Source: Antarcticibacterium arcticum
GTDB lineage: Bacteria; Bacteroidota; Bacteroidia; Flavobacteriales; Flavobacteriaceae
Assembly: GCF_007993795.1 (NCBI RefSeq)
Contig: NZ_CP042476.1
Location: 3,100,001 to 3,164,000 of the forward strand
Direction: 5' to 3'
Length of the DNA: 64,000 bases
How positions within the stretch are numbered: position 1 is the first letter of the stretch; every line of letters starts with the position of its first letter. The notes under the pieces are model-generated. The model was given only the letters and a program-made list of their open reading frames with translations. It did not search any database and was not told the DNA's origin. Shown here piece by piece: positions 9,129 through 18,895 of this stretch. The position numbers and the translations under genes were made by a program.

Positions 9129-9157
9129 AAGCTCTAAGAAATTGGAGCTTTTTTTTG
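9129..9157 (+). terminator. terminator after tRNA-Asp
   Basis: AAGCTC, a ten-base loop, GAGCTT, followed by T7 or more. It begins 19 bases after the tRNA. Confidence 0.75.
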
Positions 9158-9159
9158 CG

Positions 9160-9277
9160 CTATAATGAAGTTGTGTTGTGTGTCCCATTTATTTGGGATA
9201 TGTGGTTGAGATACTAATTCTATTAGTATTGAGCCAATGAGAAGCTTTTTTCCATACTATTGGAAAGAGGCTTTTTT
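9160..9277 (+). other. hairpin-rich stretch ending in a terminator; possible small RNA
   Basis: Beyond the tRNA-Asp terminator lie three stacked hairpins: TCCCA / TGGGA near 9182-9198, the perfect ATACTAAT-TCT-ATTAGTAT near 9210-9228, and a 13-pair stem (two of them G-T) from 9242-9254 to 9261-9273 followed by T. The last is a typical intrinsic terminator but no gene precedes it on this strand. A small non-coding RNA would explain it, but I find no clear TTG/TAnnTTTG promoter, so this is only a candidate. Confidence 0.35.
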
Positions 9278-9373
9278 GTTTTTAGAGAGGTTTGAAACTT
9301 CCTCTACAATTTCTGTATAGGATGAGAATTCACGATTCCGGTTTTTATGGAGAGTGCATGTTCATTGCCATTA

Positions 9374-9407
9374 TAAAAAAAGCTGCCTCAGTTTCTTGAG
9401 ACAGCTT
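9374..9407 (-). terminator. terminator of the M4 metalloprotease gene
   Basis: On the minus strand AAGCTGTCTCA / TGAGGCAGCTT with one internal mismatch, followed by a T run. It lies 25 bases past the stop codon. Confidence 0.8.
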
Positions 9408-9431
9408 CTAAAATTTAAATTTAAGGCTAAC

Positions 9432-12400
9432 TTATTCCTTTAGGAATTGTTCGCTGAAAAATTGCCCGGTTCCGGTTTGAAGCTTAAGCACATACATGCC
9501 CTGATATAGGCCCGAGACATCAATGGATTCCTTGTTGTTGACAGATTTAAAGTTGTAGGTCTTCATCAACTTACCGGATACATCATAAATTGCAATTTGC
9601 CTTATGGTGTGATCTTCAATTTCAACATTAAGATTGTTCACCGCTGGGTTTGGATACAAAGTTAACTGAGTTTTATCCTGTTTCGCGGTAGAATCTGGTT
9701 CCTCACTAACAAGCATTTGTGTTTCCTGGGTTTGTGGGGTACCTGTAACACTCACTTCTTCAAAAGTGGCTACCGTGGTATTTCCACTTTCTCCCGAGGT
9801 AACTGCTAGGCCCAGAAATAGGTCACTCGTTGTATTGAATTTAAAGGTACCCATTAATTGCCAGTTGCCATTTGTTGATGATACATAGGAGGAAACATCT
9901 TTTCCATTGCGAACAATTCTTATGTATTGGGGTATTGCAGAAGCCTGAGGAGTTCCCGTAATTGTGCCGCCTGTTGATTTTCTATACTGAAACCCAGTGG
10001 TAGCACCGGTTAAACCGGTACTCATAGTTGTCATTGCAAATTTTGAGTCGGCCTGTAAAGTTTCTCTTATCATCACGGCCGCCTTGGCGCTACCAGTAGT
10101 TCTTTGCAATCCTGTTACCCGCGCAATAATTTCCATATCTCCGGAAAGTTCCTGGTAAGTAAAATGAAATGCATCAGATTTTCCTGAAATTCCGGTTCCT
10201 GCAGCGGTGACCTCAAATGTGCCATCCATATAGCAAAGATCTCCGGCTGTATTCGTAATCCCTATATCAGCTGTTTTCCAGGGGCTGGGTGCAGCTATAC
10301 AGTAATCGAAATCTTTCACAGTACTCAATGTCCCTGAACCCTTAAAAGTTCCGGTAAAGGCTCTAAAACCATCTGCAGCATTTACTTCAGTGAGTACTCC
10401 GTTGAGCTGGAAATTTCCCTGTCTGTCATTGGCGTCGTCAATATTTTGGCTGTCAACCTTTATAGGGATCAATTCAGCAGGAACATCGAAAGCGGCTAAC
10501 TCGTCATCAGTAAAATAAAGGGTGATATCATAGGGGGCATTCTCATTTGTGGCGCTTATACTGAAGGCTTTGGATGGTCGTGCGGTAGAGATATTTGAAA
10601 ATGTTTGAAAGCTGTTTCCTTCATCTATTACGGCCAGGGTTACACAACCAAGATCTTCAGATGCATTTTCAATTTTAGCAATAAGCGCCTGGTCTGTCTC
10701 ACTTAAGAAATAAACAGTACTTCCAGTATGTACTGTAGCTGTTGCCTGATCATTGGCCTGAGTTTCAATACCGGCAGGTAACGCGGTAATTTTTACGTTG
10801 TCTATTGTAAAACTGAATTCTGTACCCACCAGGGTATCATTAAACCATCTCCAGCCCAAATAGAAGGATTTACCGTCCAATTCACTTAAGAGCAAGCTGA
10901 ATAATCCACTTGCCGGGGCCACTCCCGCAGCATCTCCCACAAATTTTTCTACTGAAGTATAGTTTACCCCATCTAGAGAGAACACAAATTCACCATAATC
11001 ATACAGTATACTGGGATCGGGATCTGTTTCTCCTCCTGCTTCCCAATTAAAACTCACCGTAATATCACTTGCTCCCGCAGCGTTAATTAAAGGAGATCGT
11101 AAAATGGTATTTGAACCAGATAGTTGGTCATAATAAGGGGTATCAGTTGTCCCGTCAGTTACATAAGCTTTCCCCGCTGCGGTGAGGTTACCATTGGTTT
11201 TCCAGGTATTCACACCTTCAGTTGCCGAAACTATTGACCAGCCTGCCGGAATTCCGGAAACCGAAAATTCTTCAGTAGGTAAAAGATCAAAAGTTTCTTT
11301 TCCTGTTCTTGGAGCGAAATCATTATCTGAGATCCCAAACTCCTGCTTGTGAAATTCTCCATTATAAACAAAGGAAAGTACTATGGACTCACTTCCTTCA
11401 ATCACAGCGTCATCATATACCGTCACCTCAATATGTTTAATTTCAGAACCATTAAAAGTGAGATTTTGGGTAGAAAGATCAAAATCCTCCCCCAAAGTTG
11501 CGGTACTTCCAGCCAGGCTAAGGGAAATAGAAGCTGATGGAGATACTTCCACGCCCTGGATTGCTATGGAATAGGTATTAAAGTCTTCACATCCATTTAC
11601 TAAATTGGCTTCATTATAGATTTGAATATTCTTATTATTGAAAGTAATGGTGTTAGGTTCCCCGGTGTTGTAGGCATCTCCAATATCTACAGCATGCCAG
11701 GCATTTGTAGTTTGTTGCTCCTCGTGAGAACCAATTCCGTAAAGCGTTTGAGCCACAAGAATTGAGGTAGCGCGCATATCGGCAAATTTGGCATTAGGCG
11801 AAAGCATAGTTTCTGCGATGTAAGCAATTTGAGAGGATTTCTCAAAACCTAATCCTACTACCGTATAAGAGTTCCCGGCATCTGTAACCTGATCATCGGC
11901 CGATTGTTTTTGGAATCCCGGTGAGAAGTTCTGTCCGCTCCCCGCAACCATGAAGTAGTACCATTTGTTAAGCACACCGCTATTGGTATGTACTCCACAT
12001 TGATCATTTGCCAGGGTAGGAGTTCCACATTCAGGTTCTATCCAATTTTGACCTCCATAAGAATCTGGATCTCCTGCAGCTTTAGGGTCATCCATCCAGC
12101 GTAAAGCTCTGGCACCTGCTTCTCCCGGTTGTAATCCTCCATCCCGCTCATCAATCTGTTCACCTATTCCCCACGGGTCATAATTAAGGCTGCCATCAAT
12201 ATGGGTAAGCACATAATTCTCTACGGCTGCAGCCCAAATGTCAGAAAAACCTTCGTTCATAGCGCCAGATTCTCTCTGGTAAACCAGGTTTGCAGTAAAT
12301 TCACAAACCCCATGTCCTATTTCGTGGGCACAAACATCCATAGAAGTAAGTGGAGCAAAGGATCCATTTGGGTTTGTACCTCCCTGGTAACTCCCATCAC

Positions 12401-13679
12401 CATAGGTCATGGCCGAACCATTCCAGAAAGCATTGTCATAGGCATCCCCATAATGCACAAAATTTAAAACTTTTGTTCCCTTGTTGTCATAGCTAAACCT
12501 GTTATGAACATTTTTCCAGTAATCCAGAACAACCTCTGCTCCCCAATGGGCATCCAGGGCTACATCGTCATTGTTGGTTTCATTGAAAATGGGATAAATA
12601 TTTGTGGTTGAAAAATTGTCTTTTCTGTGCTCGGCTGCCGTCCAGTTGTTATCTGCAGTTTCAGAATGAAGGAGACTGCTATCCCCATCGGCAATAGGTT
12701 CAGCGAACATAGTGAGTGCAGGAATACTTAAAGGTAATCCCCCTTTTCCTTCGTAAGAAAATGTTTCATTTTCAATACCGCTGGGTGTAATACCTTTTAA
12801 AATAAAATTTCCGTTTTCATCTTTAGATGTATCAAAATTCCTGTTCCCTGCATATCTGGTATCTCCAGACCCTGTTAAGAATACTTGTACAGGAATCGGG
12901 TTTTTTGTGCTTTTCAGGGTTTTTACCACATCATTTTTTGTATGAATTCCATTTGCATGTTTTATAATAGCATCAACCAATAAGATCTCACCGGTATTTG
13001 CGTCAACATACACATCATCACGGGACAGGGGCTCAGCAGCATAAATATCAAATTTATACGCCAGGGAAATGTCAATGCTTGAAGTAGCATAATTATCTAC
13101 CAGTACTAATTCCCCTTGAGGATAAAGCTCGGCATAAGCCGCGGTTTTTTCCGGCGAATCCTCCAATAAATCGAGGGTTTCCCAGGCGTAGGTTAAAGCA
13201 CCGATATGATCTAATGCTTTGTTTAATGCTGCGTCCTCACTTAAGCTGGCAGTAGTGTTAAGGCTGGCTGGCAAATTGTAGTATTCTGCAGTATATGCGA
13301 GGACTATATCTTTTCTGGAAATTGATTTAAACACCCCATGCTCAACTTTAATTCCATTATAATATTGCTGAAATCTATGAACATCAAAACCATTGTTGCT
13401 GGTAGTGGCTTCAAGTATGAAAGTGGTTTCCCCTGCAAGACCCAAAATTTCTGTTAGAAAACCCGGAGTGTCAAAAACAGAGAGAGGAGCTGCCGAGTGA
13501 TCCATAATAATTTGAGAAGGGGTTTCCCGAACCGGGTCCATTATAAAACTTTTAACCCGGGATTCGTTGCGTAAATTCTCGGTAATTTGTTCGGTAGATG
13601 TTTGAGCCTGAAGGGAGCAAATTCCTAAACTCCAAAAAACAAATAAAAAGGTAGGGCTCTTTAGTAGTTGTTTGATCAT
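9432..13679 (-). CDS. secreted M4 (thermolysin-type) metalloprotease with T9SS sorting domain
   Basis: An extracellular zinc protease of 1415 residues. A signal peptide (ends SLQAQ near residue 26) is followed by an FTP/PepSY-type propeptide to about 240, then the M4 catalytic domain with HEIGH near 451 and the third ligand region NEGFSDIW about 20 residues later. C-terminal modules follow: a Calx-beta-like segment (near 760-830), a jelly-roll or MAM-like domain (near 850-1000), a DUF1349/concanavalin-like domain (near 1140-1320), and a T9SS type A sorting domain (LTLYPNPAVNNLNVEI to the end). T9SS would export it across the outer membrane and remove the tail. Monocistronic with its own terminator; the porV gene near 63 kb belongs to the same secretion system. 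Confidence 0.93.
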   Translation of the reverse strand: MIKQLLKSPTFLFVFWSLGICSLQAQTSTEQITENLRNESRVKSFIMDPVRETPSQIIMDHSAAPLSVFDTPGFLTEILGLAGETTFILEATTSNNGFDVHRFQQYYNGIKVEHGVFKSISRKDIVLAYTAEYYNLPASLNTTASLSEDAALNKALDHIGALTYAWETLDLLEDSPEKTAAYAELYPQGELVLVDNYATSSIDISLAYKFDIYAAEPLSRDDVYVDANTGEILLVDAIIKHANGIHTKNDVVKTLKSTKNPIPVQVFLTGSGDTRYAGNRNFDTSKDENGNFILKGITPSGIENETFSYEGKGGLPLSIPALTMFAEPIADGDSSLLHSETADNNWTAAEHRKDNFSTTNIYPIFNETNNDDVALDAHWGAEVVLDYWKNVHNRFSYDNKGTKVLNFVHYGDAYDNAFWNGSAMTYGDGSYQGGTNPNGSFAPLTSMDVCAHEIGHGVCEFTANLVYQRESGAMNEGFSDIWAAAVENYVLTHIDGSLNYDPWGIGEQIDERDGGLQPGEAGARALRWMDDPKAAGDPDSYGGQNWIEPECGTPTLANDQCGVHTNSGVLNKWYYFMVAGSGQNFSPGFQKQSADDQVTDAGNSYTVVGLGFEKSSQIAYIAETMLSPNAKFADMRATSILVAQTLYGIGSHEEQQTTNAWHAVDIGDAYNTGEPNTITFNNKNIQIYNEANLVNGCEDFNTYSIAIQGVEVSPSASISLSLAGSTATLGEDFDLSTQNLTFNGSEIKHIEVTVYDDAVIEGSESIVLSFVYNGEFHKQEFGISDNDFAPRTGKETFDLLPTEEFSVSGIPAGWSIVSATEGVNTWKTNGNLTAAGKAYVTDGTTDTPYYDQLSGSNTILRSPLINAAGASDITVSFNWEAGGETDPDPSILYDYGEFVFSLDGVNYTSVEKFVGDAAGVAPASGLFSLLLSELDGKSFYLGWRWFNDTLVGTEFSFTIDNVKITALPAGIETQANDQATATVHTGSTVYFLSETDQALIAKIENASEDLGCVTLAVIDEGNSFQTFSNISTARPSKAFSISATNENAPYDITLYFTDDELAAFDVPAELIPIKVDSQNIDDANDRQGNFQLNGVLTEVNAADGFRAFTGTFKGSGTLSTVKDFDYCIAAPSPWKTADIGITNTAGDLCYMDGTFEVTAAGTGISGKSDAFHFTYQELSGDMEIIARVTGLQRTTGSAKAAVMIRETLQADSKFAMTTMSTGLTGATTGFQYRKSTGGTITGTPQASAIPQYIRIVRNGKDVSSYVSSTNGNWQLMGTFKFNTTSDLFLGLAVTSGESGNTTVATFEEVSVTGTPQTQETQMLVSEEPDSTAKQDKTQLTLYPNPAVNNLNVEIEDHTIRQIAIYDVSGKLMKTYNFKSVNNKESIDVSGLYQGMYVLKLQTGTGQFFSEQFLKE

Positions 13680-14016
13680 TCTGTAAATTTTAAGTTAGTT
13701 AAGTTATTAATGAGATAAAAAAGAAGGGATTTGGAACCTTTTATAAATGTTAAAATTTAAAACCAAATACGCTTTTCAACCTCAGAATCTCTAAAACTAC
13801 TTGTATCATATGAAGTCAGATCCCAATTTTTTGTCAAACATTTCTTAATTTATTCTTAAACCCTTATAAAAATGTTTTTCAAATTAACTTTTAGAATTGG
13901 CAAATTGAGGGGAAAGGAAAAAATGGAAATGAGAAACTTCGGGGTGAACACAGGCTTTTTACAGGGAATAAAAAAAGATTTTCATAACATTTAATTTCTT
14001 TCTTACAATGACGAAA

Positions 14017-14048
14017 TTGTATCATTCAAAAAATCAAATCTAAATTTG
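14017..14048 (+). promoter_or_regulatory. promoter upstream of the isomerase-like gene
   Basis: TTG (14017-14019), 21 bases, TAAATTTG (14041-14048): a good Bacteroidota promoter pointing right. The transcript would have a leader of about 150 bases before the ATG at 14206. The leader includes a 25-codon ORF (14072-14149, beginning MKKMILYRGERK) of unknown reality. The rest of the 13680-14205 gap is AT-rich and shows nothing else I can name. Confidence 0.6.
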
Positions 14049-14205
14049 TTAAACGACGAATTGATCAAGGAATGAAAAAAATGATATTATATAGAGGAGA
14101 AAGAAAGTTCAATTATATTAGGCTACAGGAAAGATTTAATAGAAACTGACCGGGGCTATTTATTACTGAGGCTGATCTGGTCAAAAAATTTAAAAAAAGT
14201 TCATT

Positions 14206-15135
14206 ATGGATCGTAGATCATTCGTTAAAAAAAATATTGCTGCTTCCGCTTTATTGGGTTTGGGTGTTAACGGGATATATGCCTCGGAATTAGGAAATTT
14301 AAAGCACAAGCTTCCGACTAAAAATTTTAAATTGAATTACGCCCCGCATTTGGGAATGTTTGAAGCTCATGCCGGAAGTGATCCTGTAAACCAGCTTAAT
14401 TTTATGGCCGATAATGGATTTTCAGCCTTTGAGGATAATGAAATGAGAAGTCGTTCTGCGTCGGTTCAGGAAAAGATGGCTGTCACCATGTCCAATAGAA
14501 ATATGACGATGGGGGTTTTTGTGGCTCATGATATTTATTGGACAAAGCCTAACCTTACCGGTGGTGACATAGCATTGAGGGATGAATTCCTGAAACAGAT
14601 TGAACAATCTGTTGAGGTTGCAAAAAGGGTAAATGCAAAATGGATGACTGTTGTCCCCGGTTATGTTGATAAGCGAAAAAATATGCAATACCAAACGGTG
14701 AATGTTATTGAATCTTTAAAAAGAGCATCTGAAATTCTGGAACCACACGGAATCATTATGGTGCTGGAACCCTTAAATTTTAGGGATCATCCGGGCCAGT
14801 TTTTATCTGAATCTCCACAGTGCTATCAAATTTGTAAAGCTGTAAATAGTCCTTCTTGTAAGATGCTATTTGATATTTACCATCAACAAATCCAGGAAGG
14901 AAATTTAATTCCAAATATAGAAGCAAGCTGGGATGAAATTGCCTATTTTCAGGTTGGGGACAACCCGGGAAGGAATGAGCCCACAACTGGTGAGATAAAT
15001 TATAAGAATGTTTTTAAATTTATTCATTCAAAGGGTTTTAATGGCGTAGTAGGTATGGAACATGGAAATTCAATAGATGGAAAGGAAGGGGAACTGGCAG
15101 TTATAGAGGCATATAAAAAGAGTGATAATTTTTAG
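14206..15135 (+). CDS. secreted hydroxypyruvate isomerase-like TIM-barrel protein
   Basis: A 309-residue member of the xylose-isomerase-like TIM-barrel superfamily, closest in look to hydroxypyruvate isomerases, which interconvert hydroxypyruvate and tartronate semialdehyde. Probable metal ligands are seen in MVLEPLNF near 187, MLFDIYHQQ near 223 and VGMEHGNS near 284. The N-terminus is a twin-arginine type leader (DRRSFVKKNIAASALLGLG), so the folded enzyme is probably exported by Tat, unlike the cytoplasmic E. coli Hyi. The true substrate may be another sugar or keto acid. Preceded by a clear promoter; 99 bases before the DUF2200 gene. Confidence 0.8.
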   Translation: MDRRSFVKKNIAASALLGLGVNGIYASELGNLKHKLPTKNFKLNYAPHLGMFEAHAGSDPVNQLNFMADNGFSAFEDNEMRSRSASVQEKMAVTMSNRNMTMGVFVAHDIYWTKPNLTGGDIALRDEFLKQIEQSVEVAKRVNAKWMTVVPGYVDKRKNMQYQTVNVIESLKRASEILEPHGIIMVLEPLNFRDHPGQFLSESPQCYQICKAVNSPSCKMLFDIYHQQIQEGNLIPNIEASWDEIAYFQVGDNPGRNEPTTGEINYKNVFKFIHSKGFNGVVGMEHGNSIDGKEGELAVIEAYKKSDNF

Positions 15136-15234
15136 TAATGTAAAAGATGGGGTATTCCTCCGGGAACTTTTAATTTAATTATTGAAACTTTAAATCCTTA
15201 TAAAGAACAACCAAACCAAATTTTACCAAAATAT

Positions 15235-15657
15235 ATGAACACAACTCCTGAACATAACGAGCGCATGGCCAAGTTGACTTTTGCATCTGTTTATCCTCAC
15301 TATTTGACCAAGGTGGAGAAAAAAGGAAGAACAAAAGAAGATTTACACCAGGTGATCTCCTGGCTCACCGGCTATGATGACCACAAGCTTAAAGAGCTAA
15401 TAAACGAAAAAGTAACCTTCGAAACATTTTTTGCAAACGCCAACTTGCATCCCAACGCTTCTCAAATAACCGGATTGATATGTGGTTACCGGATTGAAGA
15501 AATTGAAAATCCTTTAACCCGCCAGGTTAGATATTTGGACAAGTTGGTAGACGAACTTGCGAAAGGTAAAAAAATGGAGAAGATTTTAAGAAATTCCTGG
15601 GGGCATGCTCCCAAAAAAAACTTGAATCCAGGTGCGTGGGAAAAGCTCACGGTATGA
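15235..15657 (+). CDS. DUF2200 domain-containing protein
   Basis: A 140-residue protein recognised as DUF2200 from AKLTFASVYPHYLTKVEKKG near residue 12, the GYDDHKL segment near 46, and the C-terminal ICGYRIEEIENPLTRQVRYL and DKLVDELAKGKKMEKILR. The family is widespread in bacteria and has no established role. No signal peptide or membrane segment. It ends 44 bases from the convergent DUF1003 gene. Confidence 0.85.
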   Translation: MNTTPEHNERMAKLTFASVYPHYLTKVEKKGRTKEDLHQVISWLTGYDDHKLKELINEKVTFETFFANANLHPNASQITGLICGYRIEEIENPLTRQVRYLDKLVDELAKGKKMEKILRNSWGHAPKKNLNPGAWEKLTV

Positions 15658-15700
15658 GACCGGAGTAGCAAATTGAAACATCTGGCAGGAAAGAAGGAGA

Positions 15701-16426
15701 TTAAATTCCCTTCCTTTTTTTAATTTCATTCATAAGGTCTTCCAGATAATCTGTTTGAACCTCTTGTATTTCCAGAAGTTTCTTGTTTTGATGCACCAGT
15801 AAATGGTCTATTTTTTCTGAAAGCAATTTGATCTCCAGCTCAGCTTTCAGGTTGATCTGGTAATCGTGTTCCCCGCGTTGCCGGTCTTTTTGTTCCAGCC
15901 TGTTCTGGCTCATCATAATAATAGGAGCCTGGATGGCTGCGAGGCAGGAGAGAAGCAAATTCAGCAATATAAAGGGATAGGGATCAAAAGCTTCAGTAGA
16001 AAGAAACCAAATATTCACCGCGATCCATATTAATATAAATAAAAAAAAGCTGATGATGAATAACCAGCTACCTCCAAATGATGCAATCTTATCTGAAAGT
16101 TTCTGACCGGTGGTAAGTTGGGCTTCAATCTCCTCCTGTATATTTTCAGATAAGACAGCATTGTTTTGAATAGCCTCCATCACACTGCGATCTATCTGGT
16201 CAAGTTCCCCTCTCTCCTGGAGTATAAGGGAAGTGAGGTAAAGCCTCCTGTACCTGTTCAGTTCTTCAATAGAAATATGGTCCTCTAAGGAAAATCCCGG
16301 AACTTCCCTGCTTATAAGCTCAAAGATCCCCTGCCGTATATCTGCCCCTTTTACCGCTTCCCCTATTTTTATACGTTTCTTACTTATATAACTTTTCATT
16401 GAGCAAAAGGTTTTAGAGGTTAGCAT
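15701..16426 (-). CDS. DUF1003 membrane protein
   Basis: A 241-residue inner-membrane protein. Two hydrophobic segments (near 126-146 and 154-174) match the DUF1003 core, with the conserved FGGSWLFI before the first and APIIMMSQNRLEQKDR after the second. The last 60 residues form a probable coiled coil (LLSEKIDHLLVHQNKKLLEIQEVQTD, not a known binding motif). An internal ATG at codon 10 (MKSYISKK) is an equally likely start. Family function is unknown; some members affect acid tolerance. Transcribed alone, convergent with DUF2200. Confidence 0.85.
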   Translation of the reverse strand: MLTSKTFCSMKSYISKKRIKIGEAVKGADIRQGIFELISREVPGFSLEDHISIEELNRYRRLYLTSLILQERGELDQIDRSVMEAIQNNAVLSENIQEEIEAQLTTGQKLSDKIASFGGSWLFIISFFLFILIWIAVNIWFLSTEAFDPYPFILLNLLLSCLAAIQAPIIMMSQNRLEQKDRQRGEHDYQINLKAELEIKLLSEKIDHLLVHQNKKLLEIQEVQTDYLEDLMNEIKKRKGI

Positions 16427-16617
16427 ACCGGAATGCGCCTATCTAATTTAAGAAGAAATTTTCTTAGGATCACGGCATCTTCATTTTCCACTTAAATAAA
16501 ACCTTAAAAATTGGGAGTGGTTTTGAGCAGGACACCATTTCCCGTAAAGTAAAGAATCACTTATCTTACCGACAACCCTATAGGTATAAACCTGCTCGTT
16601 AACCCAAAACAATTTCA

Positions 16618-17625
16618 ATGTCCTTCAATATAAAAAGCATTCCCTACTCCATATTAGAATTAGCAAGTGTTTCAGCCGGGTCCAATCCTGCTGAGACTTT
16701 TAAGAACAGCCTTGATCTGGCACAACATGCCGAGGATCTGGGGTATACCAGATTCTGGCTTGCCGAGCATCATAATATGGTGAGCATTGCAAGCTCTGCC
16801 ACCGCGGTGCTTATTGGCCATATCGCTGGTGGGACCAAAAAAATCCGGGTGGGTTCCGGCGGAATTATGCTGCCTAATCATTCACCCCTAATCGTTGCAG
16901 AGCAGTTTGGGACCCTGGGTTCCCTTTTTGCGAACAGGATCGATCTGGGCCTTGGCCGTGCGCCGGGGACTGATCAGATAACCGCGCAAGCTATTAGATC
17001 TGACAGGATGCAGGCCGTTTATAAATTTCCGGAGGAGGTAAGCCAGATCCAGCAATATTTTTCTGCTGAGAACCATTCTTCAAAAGTTCGTGCTACTGTG
17101 GCTGAAGGGGTGGAAGTTCCCATTTATATTCTGGGCTCCAGTACAGACAGTGCGCACCTTGCTGCAGAAAAAGGTTTGCCCTATGCATTTGCAAGTCATT
17201 TTGCGCCGGCGCAACTCTTTGATGCCCTCAATATTTATTATAACAACTTCCGGCCTTCAGCCCAATTAAAAGAACCCTACACCATTGCCTGCATAAATAT
17301 TATCGCTGCAGATACTGATGCTGCTGCGGAAAGGATCTCTACTTCCCTTATTAGAATGATGTATGGGGTGCTTACCGGAAATATCGATTATATGCAACCT
17401 CCTTCAGAAATGACGGCGGAATTAAAGGAGCTTTCCGAAAATCCCGCTTTTCAACGGATGCTGAAATATGCTTTTATTGGCAGCAAAGAGACGGTTAAAA
17501 CAAAGACTGAAGAATTTCTTCAAGCGACAGGGGTTAATGAGATCATGGCTGTTTCTCATATTTATGATCACAACGACAGGCTGAGGTCTTATAAATTGTT
17601 TTCTGAAATCATGAACGGGAATTGA
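16618..17625 (+). CDS. LLM-class flavin-dependent oxidoreductase
   Basis: A 335-residue luciferase-like (bacterial luciferase family) monooxygenase that would use FMNH2 to oxidise an unknown substrate. Family landmarks are YTRFWLAEHHN near 44, the GSGGIMLPNHSPLIVAEQFG segment near 80, and DLGLGRAPGTD near 108. No signal peptide. It has the length and motifs of the LuxA-like subclass often annotated as alkane or alkanal monooxygenase-like. Nothing nearby indicates the substrate. Single-gene unit, ATG start, complete. Confidence 0.9.
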   Translation: MSFNIKSIPYSILELASVSAGSNPAETFKNSLDLAQHAEDLGYTRFWLAEHHNMVSIASSATAVLIGHIAGGTKKIRVGSGGIMLPNHSPLIVAEQFGTLGSLFANRIDLGLGRAPGTDQITAQAIRSDRMQAVYKFPEEVSQIQQYFSAENHSSKVRATVAEGVEVPIYILGSSTDSAHLAAEKGLPYAFASHFAPAQLFDALNIYYNNFRPSAQLKEPYTIACINIIAADTDAAAERISTSLIRMMYGVLTGNIDYMQPPSEMTAELKELSENPAFQRMLKYAFIGSKETVKTKTEEFLQATGVNEIMAVSHIYDHNDRLRSYKLFSEIMNGN

Positions 17626-17675
17626 TCATTTGATGGAATGATATTATGTTTAGATGCTATGATGGTTGGATGATA

Positions 17676-18212
17676 TTATGCCTCCGGAGCAAATGGAAAT
17701 TCGTTTAGAATTTCCCAGGTTCTTCCGTTATGGCCCAATAAAAAGAGGCTGTGCACGGGGAAAATATCGATGAAATCCCGTTCCCTAAAAACCGACCAGG
17801 CTTCTTCAAATTTCTGCTTTTTCAAATCCCTTGTTGCTATGGTGATATGTGGATGATATTCCCTCTGAGGTTTAGCAGGAAATAGGGGCTGCGCATTTAC
17901 ATAAAGCCGGTTGAAGAGGTTAGTAAGCGCAAAACTGTTTATTACGTCGATGAAGATCACCCGGGGAGGAAAGGCTCCAAAACCATTCAATTGCAGTTCA
18001 AAATTATTTGTATTTTCAGCGGTTTGCCTTAAAACCTGGATCAAAGTAACCTCAGCTTCCTGCTGCATCTTAAAAGGTGGGATTAAGGTAATGTGGGGTG
18101 GTAATTTAAGGGCGTGATGTGAATTATAGGTTTTTGCAAAACTATTTTTGATCTCTTCTAACTTCAGCTTTAAATCATTTTCCGGGACCAGGGCAATGAA
18201 AAATTGTTTCAT
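17676..18212 (-). CDS. 2'-5' RNA ligase family protein (2H phosphoesterase)
   Basis: A 178-residue member of the 2H phosphoesterase superfamily. The two catalytic HxT motifs are intact: HITLIPPF near residue 42 and HPHITIAT near 132. Relatives act as cyclic phosphodiesterases on RNA 2',3' ends or ligate tRNA halves in vitro. The frame extends 58 codons upstream to 18386, but MKQFFIALVPEN at 18212 is the family start and the extension looks non-coding and overlaps the divergent DUF4168 gene's leader. Confidence 0.87.
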   Translation of the reverse strand: MKQFFIALVPENDLKLKLEEIKNSFAKTYNSHHALKLPPHITLIPPFKMQQEAEVTLIQVLRQTAENTNNFELQLNGFGAFPPRVIFIDVINSFALTNLFNRLYVNAQPLFPAKPQREYHPHITIATRDLKKQKFEEAWSVFRERDFIDIFPVHSLFLLGHNGRTWEILNEFPFAPEA

Positions 18213-18398
18213 CCCACACTTTTTAAATTGATGATTATCTCTACATATAAAGTTATATAATATTTCAACATAGCGTTGTGTTATAAAAAGTTGTGTGCAT
18301 TTTAAAGGGATTGAGGAAGGAAAACTCAGATAATCTCTGTTCCGGGGCCTTTGGCAAAGTTCTTGAACCTTCTGAAACTTAACCATAAAATATTTAGA

Positions 18399-18875
18399 AT
18401 GTTTAAATCAAAAAAGATCGCAGGATTGATGTTAACCGTTTCAATGTTTGCAAGTGCTGCAGTTTTCGCCCAAACTCCTCAACTTCCCCAACAACAGCAA
18501 CAGCAGGTTGAAGTAAGTGATGCCGAACTGGAGAAGTTCGCCACCGCTTTTCAACACGTGCGTGTGATATCTATGGAAGCGCAACAGGAAATGGCCGGGG
18601 TTGTAACAGATGAAGGAATGGAGATCCAGCGTTTCAATGAGATCCACCAGGCAACAATGGACCCAGATGTAAAAGTAACGGCTACTGAGGCTGAAAAGAA
18701 ACAACATCAAAAGATAATTACCAATTTGGAAACTATCCAGGCCGGAGTACAGGAAAAACTCGAAAAGGTTATTGGTGAACAGGGTATTACTCCCGCGAGA
18801 TATGAGCAAATAGCAATGGGTCTTCAAAATGACCCTGCACTGCAGGAAAGGCTAAAAAAGACTTTCGATAAATAA
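18399..18875 (+). CDS. DUF4168 secreted protein
   Basis: A 158-residue exported protein: signal peptide (MFKSKKIAGLMLTVSMFASA, cleavage near AVFAQ), a glutamine-rich linker (PQLPQQQQQQVEVS), then a helical DUF4168 domain beginning DAELEKFATAFQHV and ending near EQIAMGLQNDPALQERLKK. The family is common in Bacteroidota, Proteobacteria and cyanobacteria with no known activity. Start at 18399 chosen over the upstream frame (18351) because it gives a proper signal peptide. Followed by a terminator. Confidence 0.85.
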   Translation: MFKSKKIAGLMLTVSMFASAAVFAQTPQLPQQQQQQVEVSDAELEKFATAFQHVRVISMEAQQEMAGVVTDEGMEIQRFNEIHQATMDPDVKVTATEAEKKQHQKIITNLETIQAGVQEKLEKVIGEQGITPARYEQIAMGLQNDPALQERLKKTFDK

Positions 18876-18895
18876 TAAATAGCCCCTCAATTTAG

